Part shown: positions 28,115-36,914 of the stretch, piece after piece | Layout: each line of letters starts with the position of its first letter | Numbering within the stretch: the first letter of the stretch is position 1 | From: Actinacidiphila alni | GTDB taxonomy: Bacteria > Actinomycetota > Actinomycetes > Streptomycetales > Streptomycetaceae | DNA length: 64,000 nt | Assembly (NCBI RefSeq): GCF_900112845.1 | Contig: NZ_FONG01000023.1 | Coordinates: 1 to 64,000 of the forward strand | Direction of reading: 5' to 3' | The notes under the pieces: generated by a model | The model's database searches: none | What the model was told of the DNA's origin: nothing | The model's input: the letters and a program-made list of their open reading frames with translations, nothing else | Position numbers and translations under genes: made by a program

Positions 28115-28270
28115 CGCGGGCGGCAGTACGGAAGACCTGGGTCCCTTCGGCTCCACGCGTGACCAACCGCGTGTGAGGCGGACGGGCGGGTCGGCGCTGT
28201 CCGCGTGCCGTGATCGGCGTACGCGCTGCGCACCCACCCACTGACCCACCTCTTCCGCGGGAGCATTCTC

Positions 28271-29260
28271 GTGTCACTCACCCATGTCTCCACCTCCACC
28301 CCGGTCGGCGCCCCGCTGTCCACCAACCGGGGCCTGCTGTACGTCGTGTTCGCCGCCACCGCCTGGGGCACGGCCGGCGCGGCGGCGGCGCTGCTGTACG
28401 ACGGGAGCGGGCTCGGCCCGCTCTCGCTGACCTTCTGGCGGGCGGCCTGCGGCTTCGTCCTGCTGCTGGCGGTGAGGGCGGTGCGCCCGGCTGCCTCGGC
28501 GCCGCGGCGGCCCGCCGCCGAACCGGCGCGCCGCAGGGCGGTCCGCGTGCTGGCGACGGGGGCGGGTCTGACCCTGTTCCAGACGGCGTATTTCTGCGCG
28601 GTGAAGTCCACGGGACTGGCCGTGGCGACCGTGGTGACGCTCGGCTCGGGGCCGGTGCTGATCGCGGCTGTGGCCCGGCTGGGCATGGGGGAACGCCTCG
28701 GGCGGGGCGGCACGGCGGCCGTGGCGGGCGCCCTGGCGGGTCTCGCGGTGCTGGTGCTCGGCGGCGGGAGCACGGGGGTGCGCCCGCTGGGGGTGCTGCT
28801 GGCGGTGCTGTCGGCGACGGGGTACGCGGGGATCACCCTGCTCACCCGGTGGCTGGGGCGCAGCGGATCGGCGGGCGATCCGCTGGAGACGTCCCTGTGG
28901 TCGTTCGGGATCTGCGCGGTGGCGCTGCTGCCCGCGGCCTGGGCGGAAGGGCTGCTGCCGCGGGCGGCGGACCTCGGCCGTACGGTGCTGCTGCTCGGCT
29001 ATCTCGCGTCGGTGCCGACGGCGGTCGCCTACGGCCTGTACTTCGCGGGCGCCGCGGTGCTGCGGGCCGCGACGGTGTCGGTGATCGCGCTGATCGAGCC
29101 GGTCTCGGCGGCCGTGATCGCCGTGGCGCTGCTGGGGGAGCACCTGACGGCGGCGACGGTGACGGGCACGGTGATCCTGCTGGCGGCCGTGACCTGCCTC
29201 GGGCTCGAGGAGGCACGGTCGGCGTCCGCGCAGCGCAGGACGGCGCCCGCTGTGGAGTGA
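28271..29260 (+). CDS. EamA family transporter with regulated leader
   Basis: A 329-aa membrane protein with ten helices in two EamA repeats (TAWGTAGAAAALLYDGSGLG in the first; IEPVSAAVIAVALLGEHL in the second). The family exports metabolites or drugs. GTG 28271 has GGGAGC about 8 bp upstream. The promoter lies 200 bp away and the leader in between carries an 11-codon uORF and hairpins, which suggests that expression is conditional. The C-terminus is short and polar. Confidence 0.85.
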   Translation: MSLTHVSTSTPVGAPLSTNRGLLYVVFAATAWGTAGAAAALLYDGSGLGPLSLTFWRAACGFVLLLAVRAVRPAASAPRRPAAEPARRRAVRVLATGAGLTLFQTAYFCAVKSTGLAVATVVTLGSGPVLIAAVARLGMGERLGRGGTAAVAGALAGLAVLVLGGGSTGVRPLGVLLAVLSATGYAGITLLTRWLGRSGSAGDPLETSLWSFGICAVALLPAAWAEGLLPRAADLGRTVLLLGYLASVPTAVAYGLYFAGAAVLRAATVSVIALIEPVSAAVIAVALLGEHLTAATVTGTVILLAAVTCLGLEEARSASAQRRTAPAVE

Positions 29261-29269
29261 GCCGGCGGA

Positions 29270-29944
29270 TCAGCCGCGGTCGCCCGGCTCTTCCTGCCGG
29301 GCGGCCAGGCGGCGGGCCTGGTGGGTGCGGGCGGCGGCGTCGCGCGGCCCGTCGCGGTCCGCGAGCAGGTCCAGATCGCGGCGCTGCATCCACACCGGTT
29401 TGTTGCCGCCGAATTTGAACTTCGCCCGGACGTCGACGACATCGAGCCGGATGCCGCGGATGCCGGGCAGCATGCGGCCGAAGGGCGGCTCATCCGGTGT
29501 CACGGGCGCGGTGCCGCCGTCGGGCTGGAAGTGGCCGACCTGCCGCCGCAGCAGGTCGGCCTTGTGGCCCGGGTCGTCGACCACCCGGGCCGTGCAGTGC
29601 AGCAGGACGGCGGCGTAGAAGCTGGTCGGGGTGCCGTGCTCGGCGGGGCCGTCCGCGGGCGCGTGCCAGGGCCCGGGGATGAACGCGTAGTCGTCGACGA
29701 CGCTGAGGGTGACCTGCGGGGCCGCCTCCAGCGCCGGCCAGATCGGGTTGGGCCGGGCGAGGTGGGTGACTGCCTCACCGAGCCCGTGGCCGCCGGCCGC
29801 CGGGTCGTAGGCGAAGTGCAGCGGCTGGACGAACGGTGGTTGCCCGGACGGCCCGTTGACGGTGAGCTGGCCGAAATCGTGGGCGGCCAGCCAGTCCCGC
29901 CACTCGCTGTCGTCGGTGGGCGCGTCCCAGGGGTGGATCAGCAC
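29270..29944 (-). CDS. PaiB-like FMN-binding negative regulator family protein
   Basis: A 224-aa protein of the PaiB/FMN-binding split-barrel family. Seen: the N-terminus MLIHPWDAPTDDSEWRDWLA, QPLHFAYDP, HLARPNPIW, VVDDYAFIPGPWH, and the late motif AKFKFGGNKP, all typical of PaiB-type proteins. Bacillus PaiB affects sporulation and protease genes; the biochemical role is unknown. GTG 29944 follows the upstream flavoprotein gene by 10 bp, so the two are one operon. It converges on the EamA gene with 9 bp between. Confidence 0.78.
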   Translation of the reverse strand: MLIHPWDAPTDDSEWRDWLAAHDFGQLTVNGPSGQPPFVQPLHFAYDPAAGGHGLGEAVTHLARPNPIWPALEAAPQVTLSVVDDYAFIPGPWHAPADGPAEHGTPTSFYAAVLLHCTARVVDDPGHKADLLRRQVGHFQPDGGTAPVTPDEPPFGRMLPGIRGIRLDVVDVRAKFKFGGNKPVWMQRRDLDLLADRDGPRDAAARTHQARRLAARQEEPGDRG

Positions 29945-29954
29945 GGCGGCGGCC

Positions 29955-30629
29955 TCACTTCCCGAGCGGACGGCTCAGATAACCGGGCAGCGGTATCGAC
30001 GGGTCGAGGTCGTCGGCCGGGACCGGGGTGCCGTACCTGCGGGCGACGGGGACGACGCCGGTCCAGTACGGCAGCGCGATGTCCTCGGGCTCGTCGTTGG
30101 GGCCGCCGGTGCGGATCTTCGCCGAGACCTCCAGCAGATCGAGGCGGATGACGGCGGTGGCGGCCAGCTCCTTGGCGTCGGCGCGCCGTGAGTCGGCGGC
30201 GCGGCCCGGCACGGCCTGTTCGACGATCGCGTCCAGGGCGACCGCCCGTTCGCCGGGGTCGGTGACCTGGTGGGCGGTGCCGTGCACCACCACGGAGCGG
30301 TAGTTGATGGAGTGGTGGAAGGCCGAGCGGGCCAGTACCAGGCCGTCGACATGGGTGACGGTGAGGCAGACCGCGAGCCCGGCGTCCTCCCGCGCCCCGC
30401 GCAGCGGCCGGGAGCCGGTCGAGCCGTGCACATAGAGCCGTTCGCCGTGCCGGGCGTAGAGCGTGGGCAGGACGACGGGCGCGCCGTCCCGGACGAAACC
30501 GAGGTGGCACACATAGCCCTCGTCGAGGATGGCGTGCACCACGTCCCGGTCGTACGCGGCGCGTTCCCTGCTGCGGGTGGGGACGGTCCGGCCGGTCGGC
30601 GCATACGCGGCGGGAGGTGCGGAAGACAT
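29955..30629 (-). CDS. Pyridoxamine 5'-phosphate oxidase-related flavin-nucleotide-binding protein
   Basis: A 224-aa split-barrel flavoprotein. Core: DEGYVCHLGFVRDGAPVVLP, RLYVHGSTGSRPLR, HHSINYRSVVVHGTAHQVTD, and RLDLLEVSAKIRTGGPNDE. These match the Pyridox_ox_2 type, related to antibiotic-resistance protein NimA. The ligand is probably FMN or another flavin; the reaction is unknown. ATG 30629 has AAAGGTGA upstream. It is first of a two-gene operon and divergent from a MocR regulator only 25 bp away, with the operator TGCACTAGTGCA between, so it is the likely MocR target. Confidence 0.8.
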   Translation of the reverse strand: MSSAPPAAYAPTGRTVPTRSRERAAYDRDVVHAILDEGYVCHLGFVRDGAPVVLPTLYARHGERLYVHGSTGSRPLRGAREDAGLAVCLTVTHVDGLVLARSAFHHSINYRSVVVHGTAHQVTDPGERAVALDAIVEQAVPGRAADSRRADAKELAATAVIRLDLLEVSAKIRTGGPNDEPEDIALPYWTGVVPVARRYGTPVPADDLDPSIPLPGYLSRPLGK

Positions 30630-30640
30630 GGCGTCACCTT

Positions 30641-30652
30641 TGCACTAGTGCA
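30641..30652. promoter_or_regulatory. MocR operator TGCACTAGTGCA
   Basis: A perfect 12-bp palindrome in the 25-bp gap between the divergent flavoprotein and mocR starts. On the + side CATAAT (30651-30656) overlaps its edge and could be the mocR -10 box. Control of both genes by MocR is inferred from position. Confidence 0.65.
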
Positions 30653-30654
30653 TA

Positions 30655-32013
30655 ATGATGTTTGTGCTAGGAGATTACCGGATCACAGGTCGGGGCGCAT
30701 CGGATATCGCGGCCAGCGTCGAGAGCGCGGTCGGCGCGGGCGTGCTGCGGCCGGGCGAGGCGCTGCCGCCGCTGCGCGAGCTGGCCCAGGAGCTGGAGGT
30801 CAATCCGAATACGGTGGCCGCTGCGTACCGGCTGCTGCGCGACCGCGGGGTGATCGAGACCGCGGGGCGGCGCGGCAGCCGGGTCCGCGCGCGGCCGGCC
30901 ACCGCGCCGCGCGACGCGATCCGGATCGAGGTGCCGCCCGGCGTCCGCGACATCTCGGCGGGCAACCCCGACCTCGCGCTGCTGCCGCCGTTGGACGGGG
31001 CACTGGCCGCCGCGGCGGCACGGCACGCGGCGGCGCCCGCGCTCTACGGCGGTGTCCCCGTCGATCCGGAACTGGCGGCCGCGGCCCGCGCCGCGTTCGA
31101 CGCGGACGGTGTGCCCGCGGGCCCGATCGGTCTCACTTCGGGATCGCTCGACGCCATCGAAAGAGTGCTGAGCGCCCATCTGCGCCCCGGTGACGCGGTG
31201 GCCGTCGAGGACCCCGGCTGGGGCAGCACCCTGGACCTCGTGCCCGCGATGGGGCTGCGGCCCGTCCCGGTCGCGGTGGACGACGAAGGGCCGCTGCCGG
31301 CGGACGTGGCCCGGGCGGTCCGGGCGGGCGCACGGGCGCTGGTCGTCACCGACCGGGGGCAGAATCCGACCGGCGCCGCGATCTCGGCCGCGCGGGCGGC
31401 CGAGCTGCGGTCGCTGCTCGCGGAGCACCGCCACGTACTGGTCGTCGACGACGACCATGTGCACGGGCTGGTCGACCTCCCGCTGCACTGCCTGTCCGGT
31501 GTCACCGACCACTGGGCGCTGATCCGCTCCACGGCCAAGGCGTACGGCCCCGACCTGCGGCTGGCGCTCTACACCGGCGACCCGGTGACCGTCGACCGGG
31601 TCCGCGGGCGGCACCGGCTCGGCGCGGGCTGGGTGAGCCATCTGCTGCAACGGGCCGTGGTGCACCTGTGGGAGACCGGGGCCGTCGACCCGGAGCGCAC
31701 GGCACGTGCCTACGGTGAGCGGCGCGACGCTCTGGTGCGGGCGCTCGCCGCGCGCGGTGTCGCCGCTCACGGCCGCAGCGGCATGAACGTCTGGGTGCCG
31801 GTCAGTGACGAGACCGGCGCGGTGGCCGGACTGCTCCAGCGCGGCTGGGCCGTCGCCCCGGGTGCTCGCTTCCGCCTTGCCTCGCCGCCGGGGGTGCGGC
31901 TGACCGTCTCCCCGCTCACCCCGGACGACATCGGGCCGCTGGCCGACGCCGTCGCCGCCGTGCTGCGCCCGGCGGGACCGGGCGCCGCGGCGGACGTGGG
32001 TCGTTACGGCTGA
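30655..32013 (+). CDS. MocR-type GntR/aminotransferase regulator
   Basis: A 452-aa fusion. Residues about 10-80 are a GntR winged helix (PPLRELAQELEVNPNTVAAA). Residues about 100-440 are a fold-type I aminotransferase domain with the PLP lysine in STAKAYGPDLRLA and the DPGWGSTLDLVPAMG and DRGQNPTG segments. MocR proteins bind PLP or its amino-acid adducts and often regulate B6 or amino-acid genes. The start is uncertain: ATG 30655 and 30658, or a leaderless GTG 30664 that better fits the CATAAT box. Its neighbours are two PNPOx-fold genes, which fits a PLP- or flavin-linked role. Confidence 0.85.
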   Translation: MMFVLGDYRITGRGASDIAASVESAVGAGVLRPGEALPPLRELAQELEVNPNTVAAAYRLLRDRGVIETAGRRGSRVRARPATAPRDAIRIEVPPGVRDISAGNPDLALLPPLDGALAAAAARHAAAPALYGGVPVDPELAAAARAAFDADGVPAGPIGLTSGSLDAIERVLSAHLRPGDAVAVEDPGWGSTLDLVPAMGLRPVPVAVDDEGPLPADVARAVRAGARALVVTDRGQNPTGAAISAARAAELRSLLAEHRHVLVVDDDHVHGLVDLPLHCLSGVTDHWALIRSTAKAYGPDLRLALYTGDPVTVDRVRGRHRLGAGWVSHLLQRAVVHLWETGAVDPERTARAYGERRDALVRALAARGVAAHGRSGMNVWVPVSDETGAVAGLLQRGWAVAPGARFRLASPPGVRLTVSPLTPDDIGPLADAVAAVLRPAGPGAAADVGRYG

Positions 32014-33047
32014 GGCGCCGGCTTGGGGCCTGTTCGGGACCGCCGCTGAGTGAGCGCGGCGCCGGTCAGGATGACGGCCGCGCCGACCGGTTCGTTCCAG
32101 CTCAGTGACTCGCCGAGCAGCAGCACTCCGGCGGCCGTGGCCACGATCGGGATGAGATACGTGACCATCGAGCCGATCGTCGGGCCCTTCTCCGCGACCA
32201 GGCCGTACTGGATGAGGAAGGCGGCACCCGTGCCGAGCGCGCCCAGCGCCAGCACCGACAGCACCGACTTCGCCGGGTAGGAGTCCGGTATCGAGGTGAA
32301 GAACGGCGTGACGATCAGCAGTTGCAGCGTGCCCAGGCTCAACTGGCTCGCGGACATGGCCAGGTTGGAGCTGCCGGTGCCGGTGAGCGTGCGCCGTACG
32401 TACGCCCAGCCGACCGCGTAGCTGAAGGCCGCGGTCAGCGCCATGATCGTGCCCTTGGGGTCCTGGCCGGAGAAGCCCTGCCAGGCGCCGAGCACGGTCA
32501 GCACCCCGATGAAACCGAGACCGACGCCCGCGAAGCGCTGCCGCGACGGCCGGTCCTCGGACAGCGCGACCACCGACACCAGCATCGAGAACAGCGGTGT
32601 CGCCGCGTTGCATATCCCCGCCAGCATCGACGGGATGGTCTGCTCGGAATAGGCGAACAGCGAGAACGGCAGCGAATTGAGCAGCACCGCCGCGACCGCC
32701 AGGTGCAGCCAGACCCGCGGTTCGCGCGGCAGCCGCTCCCGCTTGACCGCCACCGCCACGGCCAGTACCGCGGTGCCGAACACCATCCGGCCGAGCGTCA
32801 CCTGGAGCGGTGCGAACGCCTCGTTGCCGACCTTCATGAACAGAAAGCTGAAGCCCCAGACCAGGCCGAGCGACGCGAACCGCAGCCGCCAGTCGACGGT
32901 CCTGCGCGTCGTACGGACGGCGGCGCCGGCGGACGCCGTGGATACCGCGGGCACGGCATACGCGGCGGCCGTGGCGGAATCGACGGAGGAAGCAGCGGGG
33001 GAGCGGTCGGCGGAAGCGCCGGTCCTGGGTTCGGCGGGTGCGGTCAT
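32004..33047 (-). CDS. EamA family transporter
   Basis: A 347-aa membrane protein with a Ser/Ala-rich cytoplasmic N-terminus (1-50) and ten helices in two EamA repeats (VWGFSFLFMKVGNEAF, GICNAATPLFSMLVSVVAL, YLIPIVATAAGVLLLGESLSW). It is probably a small-molecule exporter. ATG 33047 is the best start. It overlaps the end of mocR by 10 bp (convergent) and is divergent from a LysR regulator 72 bp away. LysR proteins often control divergent exporters (for example LysG-LysE), so this pair may be an amino-acid export unit. Confidence 0.82.
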   Translation of the reverse strand: MTAPAEPRTGASADRSPAASSVDSATAAAYAVPAVSTASAGAAVRTTRRTVDWRLRFASLGLVWGFSFLFMKVGNEAFAPLQVTLGRMVFGTAVLAVAVAVKRERLPREPRVWLHLAVAAVLLNSLPFSLFAYSEQTIPSMLAGICNAATPLFSMLVSVVALSEDRPSRQRFAGVGLGFIGVLTVLGAWQGFSGQDPKGTIMALTAAFSYAVGWAYVRRTLTGTGSSNLAMSASQLSLGTLQLLIVTPFFTSIPDSYPAKSVLSVLALGALGTGAAFLIQYGLVAEKGPTIGSMVTYLIPIVATAAGVLLLGESLSWNEPVGAAVILTGAALTQRRSRTGPKPAPQP

Positions 33048-33119
33048 ACGGCTACGGTGGCGCGTCCGACGTCGTAGAACAAGCGAGAAAAAGTACACGG
33101 ACGGCGTAGAGTTGCTTAC

Positions 33120-34025
33120 ATGTTGAGTCTGGAACGCCTGCGGATCCTGCACGCCATCGACACCTACGGCTCGGTGAGCGCCGCGGCGGACGTGCTCAGC
33201 GTGACGACCTCGGCCGTCTCGCAGCAGATGGCCAAGCTGGAGCGGGAGACCGGGCAGCCGCTGCTGGCCAGGAACGGCCGCGGGGTGCGGTTGACCGACG
33301 CCGGACGGCTGCTGTCCGGGCACGCCGACCGGATACTGTCGCTGGTCGAACTGGCGCACGCCGACCTGGAGGCGCACCGCGGCGCCGCCGTCGGCGAACT
33401 GCGCGCCGGCGCCTTCCCCACCGCGGTCCGCGGCCTGTTCCCCGACGCGCTCAACGCGCTGCGCCGCGAGCATCCGCAGCTGCGCACGGTGGTGCACGAG
33501 CTGGAACCCCACGAGTCGCTGTCCCGGCTGGCGCGCGGCGACATCGACCTCGCCGTCGTCCTCGACTGGTACAACAAACCGCTGTCGCTGCCCACCGGCC
33601 TGGCCAAGGCGCCGCTCATCGACGACATCGCCGATGTGGCGCTGCCCGCAGGGCACCGCCTCGCGGGCTGCGCCGACATCGAACTCGACGAACTGATCGA
33701 CGAGGACTGGATCGCCTGGCCCGACGGCGGCTTCTGCCACGAATGGCTGCTGTTCACCCTGCGCGGCAAGGGCATCGAACCGCGGATCGCGCACCACGCG
33801 GAGGAGCACGCCACCGTCCTCGCGCTCGTCGCCGCGGGCCTCGGTGTCGCCGTCATTCCGAGGCTGGGCCGCGACCCCATGCCCGAGGGCGTCCGTATCG
33901 CCCCCGTCCAGCACACGATGCACCGCCACGTCTACGCCGTCTGGCGCGAGGACGCCGACCGCCGCCCGGCGATCCGGGTGGCCGTGGACGCGCTGCGCCG
34001 TTCCGCCGGCCACGAGGCCGGCTGA
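33120..34025 (+). CDS. LysR-family transcriptional regulator
   Basis: A 301-aa regulator. The LysR helix-turn-helix is at 3-60 (LERLRILHAIDTYGSVSAAA, TTSAVSQQMAKLERETGQPL), followed by a typical effector domain (about 90-295). The ATG at 33120 appears leaderless: -10 TAGAGT lies at 33107-33112 and there is no ribosome-binding site. It is divergent from an EamA exporter, the likely target. The co-inducer is unknown. Confidence 0.85.
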   Translation: MLSLERLRILHAIDTYGSVSAAADVLSVTTSAVSQQMAKLERETGQPLLARNGRGVRLTDAGRLLSGHADRILSLVELAHADLEAHRGAAVGELRAGAFPTAVRGLFPDALNALRREHPQLRTVVHELEPHESLSRLARGDIDLAVVLDWYNKPLSLPTGLAKAPLIDDIADVALPAGHRLAGCADIELDELIDEDWIAWPDGGFCHEWLLFTLRGKGIEPRIAHHAEEHATVLALVAAGLGVAVIPRLGRDPMPEGVRIAPVQHTMHRHVYAVWREDADRRPAIRVAVDALRRSAGHEAG

Positions 34026-34108
34026 CGCCCCGGGAAACCGCCCCGGCCGTACGGCTGTCCGGCGCCGGGCACGACACCCCACCTGCCGCGCCCGGCACCG
34101 CCGGAGGA

Positions 34109-34624
34109 TCAGCTGTCGAGCATCACCTGGCCGCCGGAGACCGTGACCTTCTCCGGGGGCAGCGGCGCCATCGCGGGACCGCCCGCGACACTGCCGTCGG
34201 CCACATGGAACTTGCTGCCGTGGCACGGGCAGTTGATCGTGCCGTCGGACACGCTGGCGACCTGGCAGCCCTGATGGGTGCAGGTGCTGGAGAACGCCTT
34301 GTACTGCCCCGCCGTCGGCTGGGTGACGACCACCTTCTGGTCGGCGAAGATCTTCCCGCCGCCGACCGGGATGTCCGAGGTCTTGCCGAGCGGGGTGCCG
34401 CCGCCGGCCGCCGCGGAGGTGGACGGCGCGGCGCCCGCGTCCGATGTGGTCGGGTCCGTGGCCGGGGCCGAGGACGACGGCGAGGAAGTGTCGGAGGAGG
34501 CGTCGTTCGACGAGTCGTCCGAATTGCCGCAGGCGGCCAAGGCCGCGGCGAGTCCCACGCCGCCCGCGGCCGCGACGATGCGGCGGCGGGTGGGCGGCAC
34601 GGGGAATCGGGGGGTCTCTGCCAT
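34109..34624 (-). CDS. Rieske [2Fe-2S] lipoprotein, Tat-exported
   Basis: A 171-aa protein. A twin-arginine signal (TRRRIVAAAGGVGLAAALAAC) ends in a lipobox LAAC, so it should be exported by Tat and lipid-anchored. A Ser/Thr/Asp/Pro-rich linker (about 35-75) follows. The Rieske domain (about 78-170) has both ligand motifs: CTHQGC and CPCHGS. Such proteins are likely electron carriers, but no partner oxidoreductase is adjacent. ATG 34624 gives the right signal peptide. Confidence 0.9.
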   Translation of the reverse strand: MAETPRFPVPPTRRRIVAAAGGVGLAAALAACGNSDDSSNDASSDTSSPSSSAPATDPTTSDAGAAPSTSAAAGGGTPLGKTSDIPVGGGKIFADQKVVVTQPTAGQYKAFSSTCTHQGCQVASVSDGTINCPCHGSKFHVADGSVAGGPAMAPLPPEKVTVSGGQVMLDS

Positions 34625-34700
34625 GAGGAGCGTCCTGTCCGTTCGTGGGGCCGGGCGGCGGAGGGACACCGCCCGGCAGCGTGGTGTCACGCGTGACGAG

Positions 34701-36884
34701 TCATACGGCCGCCGGGCCCGGGATGTTCAACGCCTCGCGCAAGAAATTCACCTGGTGCCTCAGCAGCCCCTCCACCACCGTCGCGTCGGTCGGCGAATGG
34801 GTCACTCCCGACAGCGGAAGCACCTGATGGGGGCGGTGCGCCGCCAGCAGGGCCGCCGACATCCGCAGCGCGTGCGCCACCACCACATTGTCGTCGGCCA
34901 TGCCGTGCACCAGCAGCAGCGGCCGGCGCAGCGACGCCGCCTCGCCGATCGGTGACGAGCGCTCGTACGCCTCCGGCTCCTCGTCCGGGTGGCCGAGGAA
35001 GCGCTCCCGCCAGTGCGTGTCGTACAGCCGCTGGTCGCTCGGCGCCGCGCCGCTGATCGCCGCGTGGAAGACGTCCGGTCGGCGGATCACCGCGGTCGCC
35101 GCCAGTGTCCCGCCGTACGACCAGCCGCGGATACCGACCCGCCCGAGGTCCAGGTCCGCGCAGTGCTCGGCCGCCGCGCGCAGCGCCGTGACCTGGTCCT
35201 CCAGCGGCGCGCTCAGCGAGTCCCCGCGCACCGTCTTCTCCCAGGCCGGGTCCCGCCCCGGCGTGCCGCGGCCGTCCGCGACCACCACCGCGAAACCCTC
35301 CTCGGCGAACCACTGCGCCTCCACCATCGACCAGCCGCCGCCGCGCGTCACCAGCCGCATCGCGGGCCCGCCGTAGGAGGCGACCAGCACCGGCAGCCGC
35401 GCGGCGCCCGGCTCGTACCAGGACGGCAGCACCAGCGCGGTCCTGATCTCGCGCTCCCCGGCCCGCAGCCAGGTCACCCGCGGCGCGAGCGCCGGCGTCG
35501 CGGCCAGCGATGCGATGACGGTCGCCCGGCCGCCGTCGCGCAGCAGCGTCGCCCGATGACCGCGTTCGGTACGGGAGTCCAGCAGCAGGGCGCCGCCCGC
35601 GGCCGATCCGGTGTGCAGGCCGGGCCCGGAGCTGAGCCGTACGGGGGCCGCCGCGCCGCCCGGCCCCGCGTCGTAACGCCACAGGTGTTCCTCCGTCGGC
35701 TCGTCGCAGGCGACGAACAGCACCGACTCGCCCTGGACCGCGACCACTTGGCGGATGTGCAGACCGTCGGGCGTCACCGGCCGCCCGTCGACCGTGAGGC
35801 GCCTGCTGTTGCCGGTGTCGGCGGTGTGCACCAGCGCCCCGGACGCGGTCCGCGCGGGCGTACCCGGCACGAGCTCCACCCAGGCCGGATCGCGCTGCTC
35901 GTGCAGCAGCCGGGTGGCGCCGCCGTCCGGATCGGCGGCGAGCACCCGCACCGTCTTCTGATCACGGCTCTGGACGCCCAGCAGCGGCCCGTGCGCGTCC
36001 CAGGTCACGGCGGTCAGATATTCGTACGCGGTCCGGTCCCAGTCCACCTCGGTCCGGGAGCCGTCCAGGCCGAGGACGTACAGGGAGACGTCCGCGTTGG
36101 GCGTGCCCGCGGCCGGGTAGGCGATCGCGCGCGGCGGCCGGGACGGGTGCGCGGGATCGGAGATCCACCAGCGCCGTACGCGGGCGGTGTCGACGCGGGC
36201 GGCCAGCAGGGCGGAGCCGTCCGGCGCCCACCAGTGGCCGCGGACCCGGTGCATCTCCTCGGCCGCCACGTGCTCGGCGAGGCCGTAGGTGACGTCGGCG
36301 TTCTCGGGTGCGGCGAGCAGCCGGTCGGCGCCGCCGTCGAGGCCGACCACCCGCAGGGCGCCGTCCGTCACATAGGCCACCCGGCGGCCCGCGGGATCGG
36401 GCCGCGGGTCGACCACCGGGCCCGCGGTGGCGATCCGCCGCGCCGCCCCGCCGTCGGTGCGCACCGTCCACAAGGCGCCGTCCAGTGCGAAGACGACGGT
36501 CGTCACGGCGGCGTCGGTGGCGTAGGCGACGATGCCGCCGCTGCGCTCCCTGGCCCGCTCGCGCCTGATCAGCTCGGCCTGCGGCACCTCGCCGGGCGCG
36601 GCGCCGAGCGTGTCGGGATCGACGAGCAGCTGCTCGGCGCCGCCTGCCAGCAGCCACAGGCAGCTCGTCCGGTCCTCGGAGCCGCGGGTGCGCAGGAAGA
36701 GCACGCGCGCGCCGTCCGGCGAGAGCGTGAAGGAGCGGGGCACGCCGAGCGTGAAGCGCTGGGTGCGGGCCAGCTGCCGGGGCAGTTCGCGCGAGAGGTC
36801 GGTGCGCGGGTCGGGTGCCGGGTCGGGGTGCGGGGGATCGGTCGGGGCCGGGCCGGAAGAGCGTGCCGGATCATTGGTGTCCAT
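34701..36884 (-). CDS. S9 family prolyl oligopeptidase / dipeptidyl peptidase IV-like
   Basis: A 727-aa serine peptidase without signal peptide. Residues about 35-470 form a beta-propeller (DPP IV N-terminal type). Residues about 480-727 form an alpha/beta hydrolase with the nucleophile in RGWSYGGTLA, acid in HGMADDNV and His in SGVTHSPTD, so the triad is complete. It should cleave proline-containing peptides, probably in the cytoplasm. ATG 36884 is chosen for length; the ribosome-binding site is weak. It is divergent from the HipA-like kinase gene. Confidence 0.85.
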   Translation of the reverse strand: MDTNDPARSSGPAPTDPPHPDPAPDPRTDLSRELPRQLARTQRFTLGVPRSFTLSPDGARVLFLRTRGSEDRTSCLWLLAGGAEQLLVDPDTLGAAPGEVPQAELIRRERARERSGGIVAYATDAAVTTVVFALDGALWTVRTDGGAARRIATAGPVVDPRPDPAGRRVAYVTDGALRVVGLDGGADRLLAAPENADVTYGLAEHVAAEEMHRVRGHWWAPDGSALLAARVDTARVRRWWISDPAHPSRPPRAIAYPAAGTPNADVSLYVLGLDGSRTEVDWDRTAYEYLTAVTWDAHGPLLGVQSRDQKTVRVLAADPDGGATRLLHEQRDPAWVELVPGTPARTASGALVHTADTGNSRRLTVDGRPVTPDGLHIRQVVAVQGESVLFVACDEPTEEHLWRYDAGPGGAAAPVRLSSGPGLHTGSAAGGALLLDSRTERGHRATLLRDGGRATVIASLAATPALAPRVTWLRAGEREIRTALVLPSWYEPGAARLPVLVASYGGPAMRLVTRGGGWSMVEAQWFAEEGFAVVVADGRGTPGRDPAWEKTVRGDSLSAPLEDQVTALRAAAEHCADLDLGRVGIRGWSYGGTLAATAVIRRPDVFHAAISGAAPSDQRLYDTHWRERFLGHPDEEPEAYERSSPIGEAASLRRPLLLVHGMADDNVVVAHALRMSAALLAAHRPHQVLPLSGVTHSPTDATVVEGLLRHQVNFLREALNIPGPAAV

Positions 36885-36914
36885 AAGGGGACTCTGGCCC
36901 ATTAACCTGGGGCG

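Noticed and set aside
25509..33047. Recent transfer or mobile island because of three EamA genes
   Set aside because: No integrase, transposase, att repeat or change in base composition was seen; the EamA genes are not close copies of one another.
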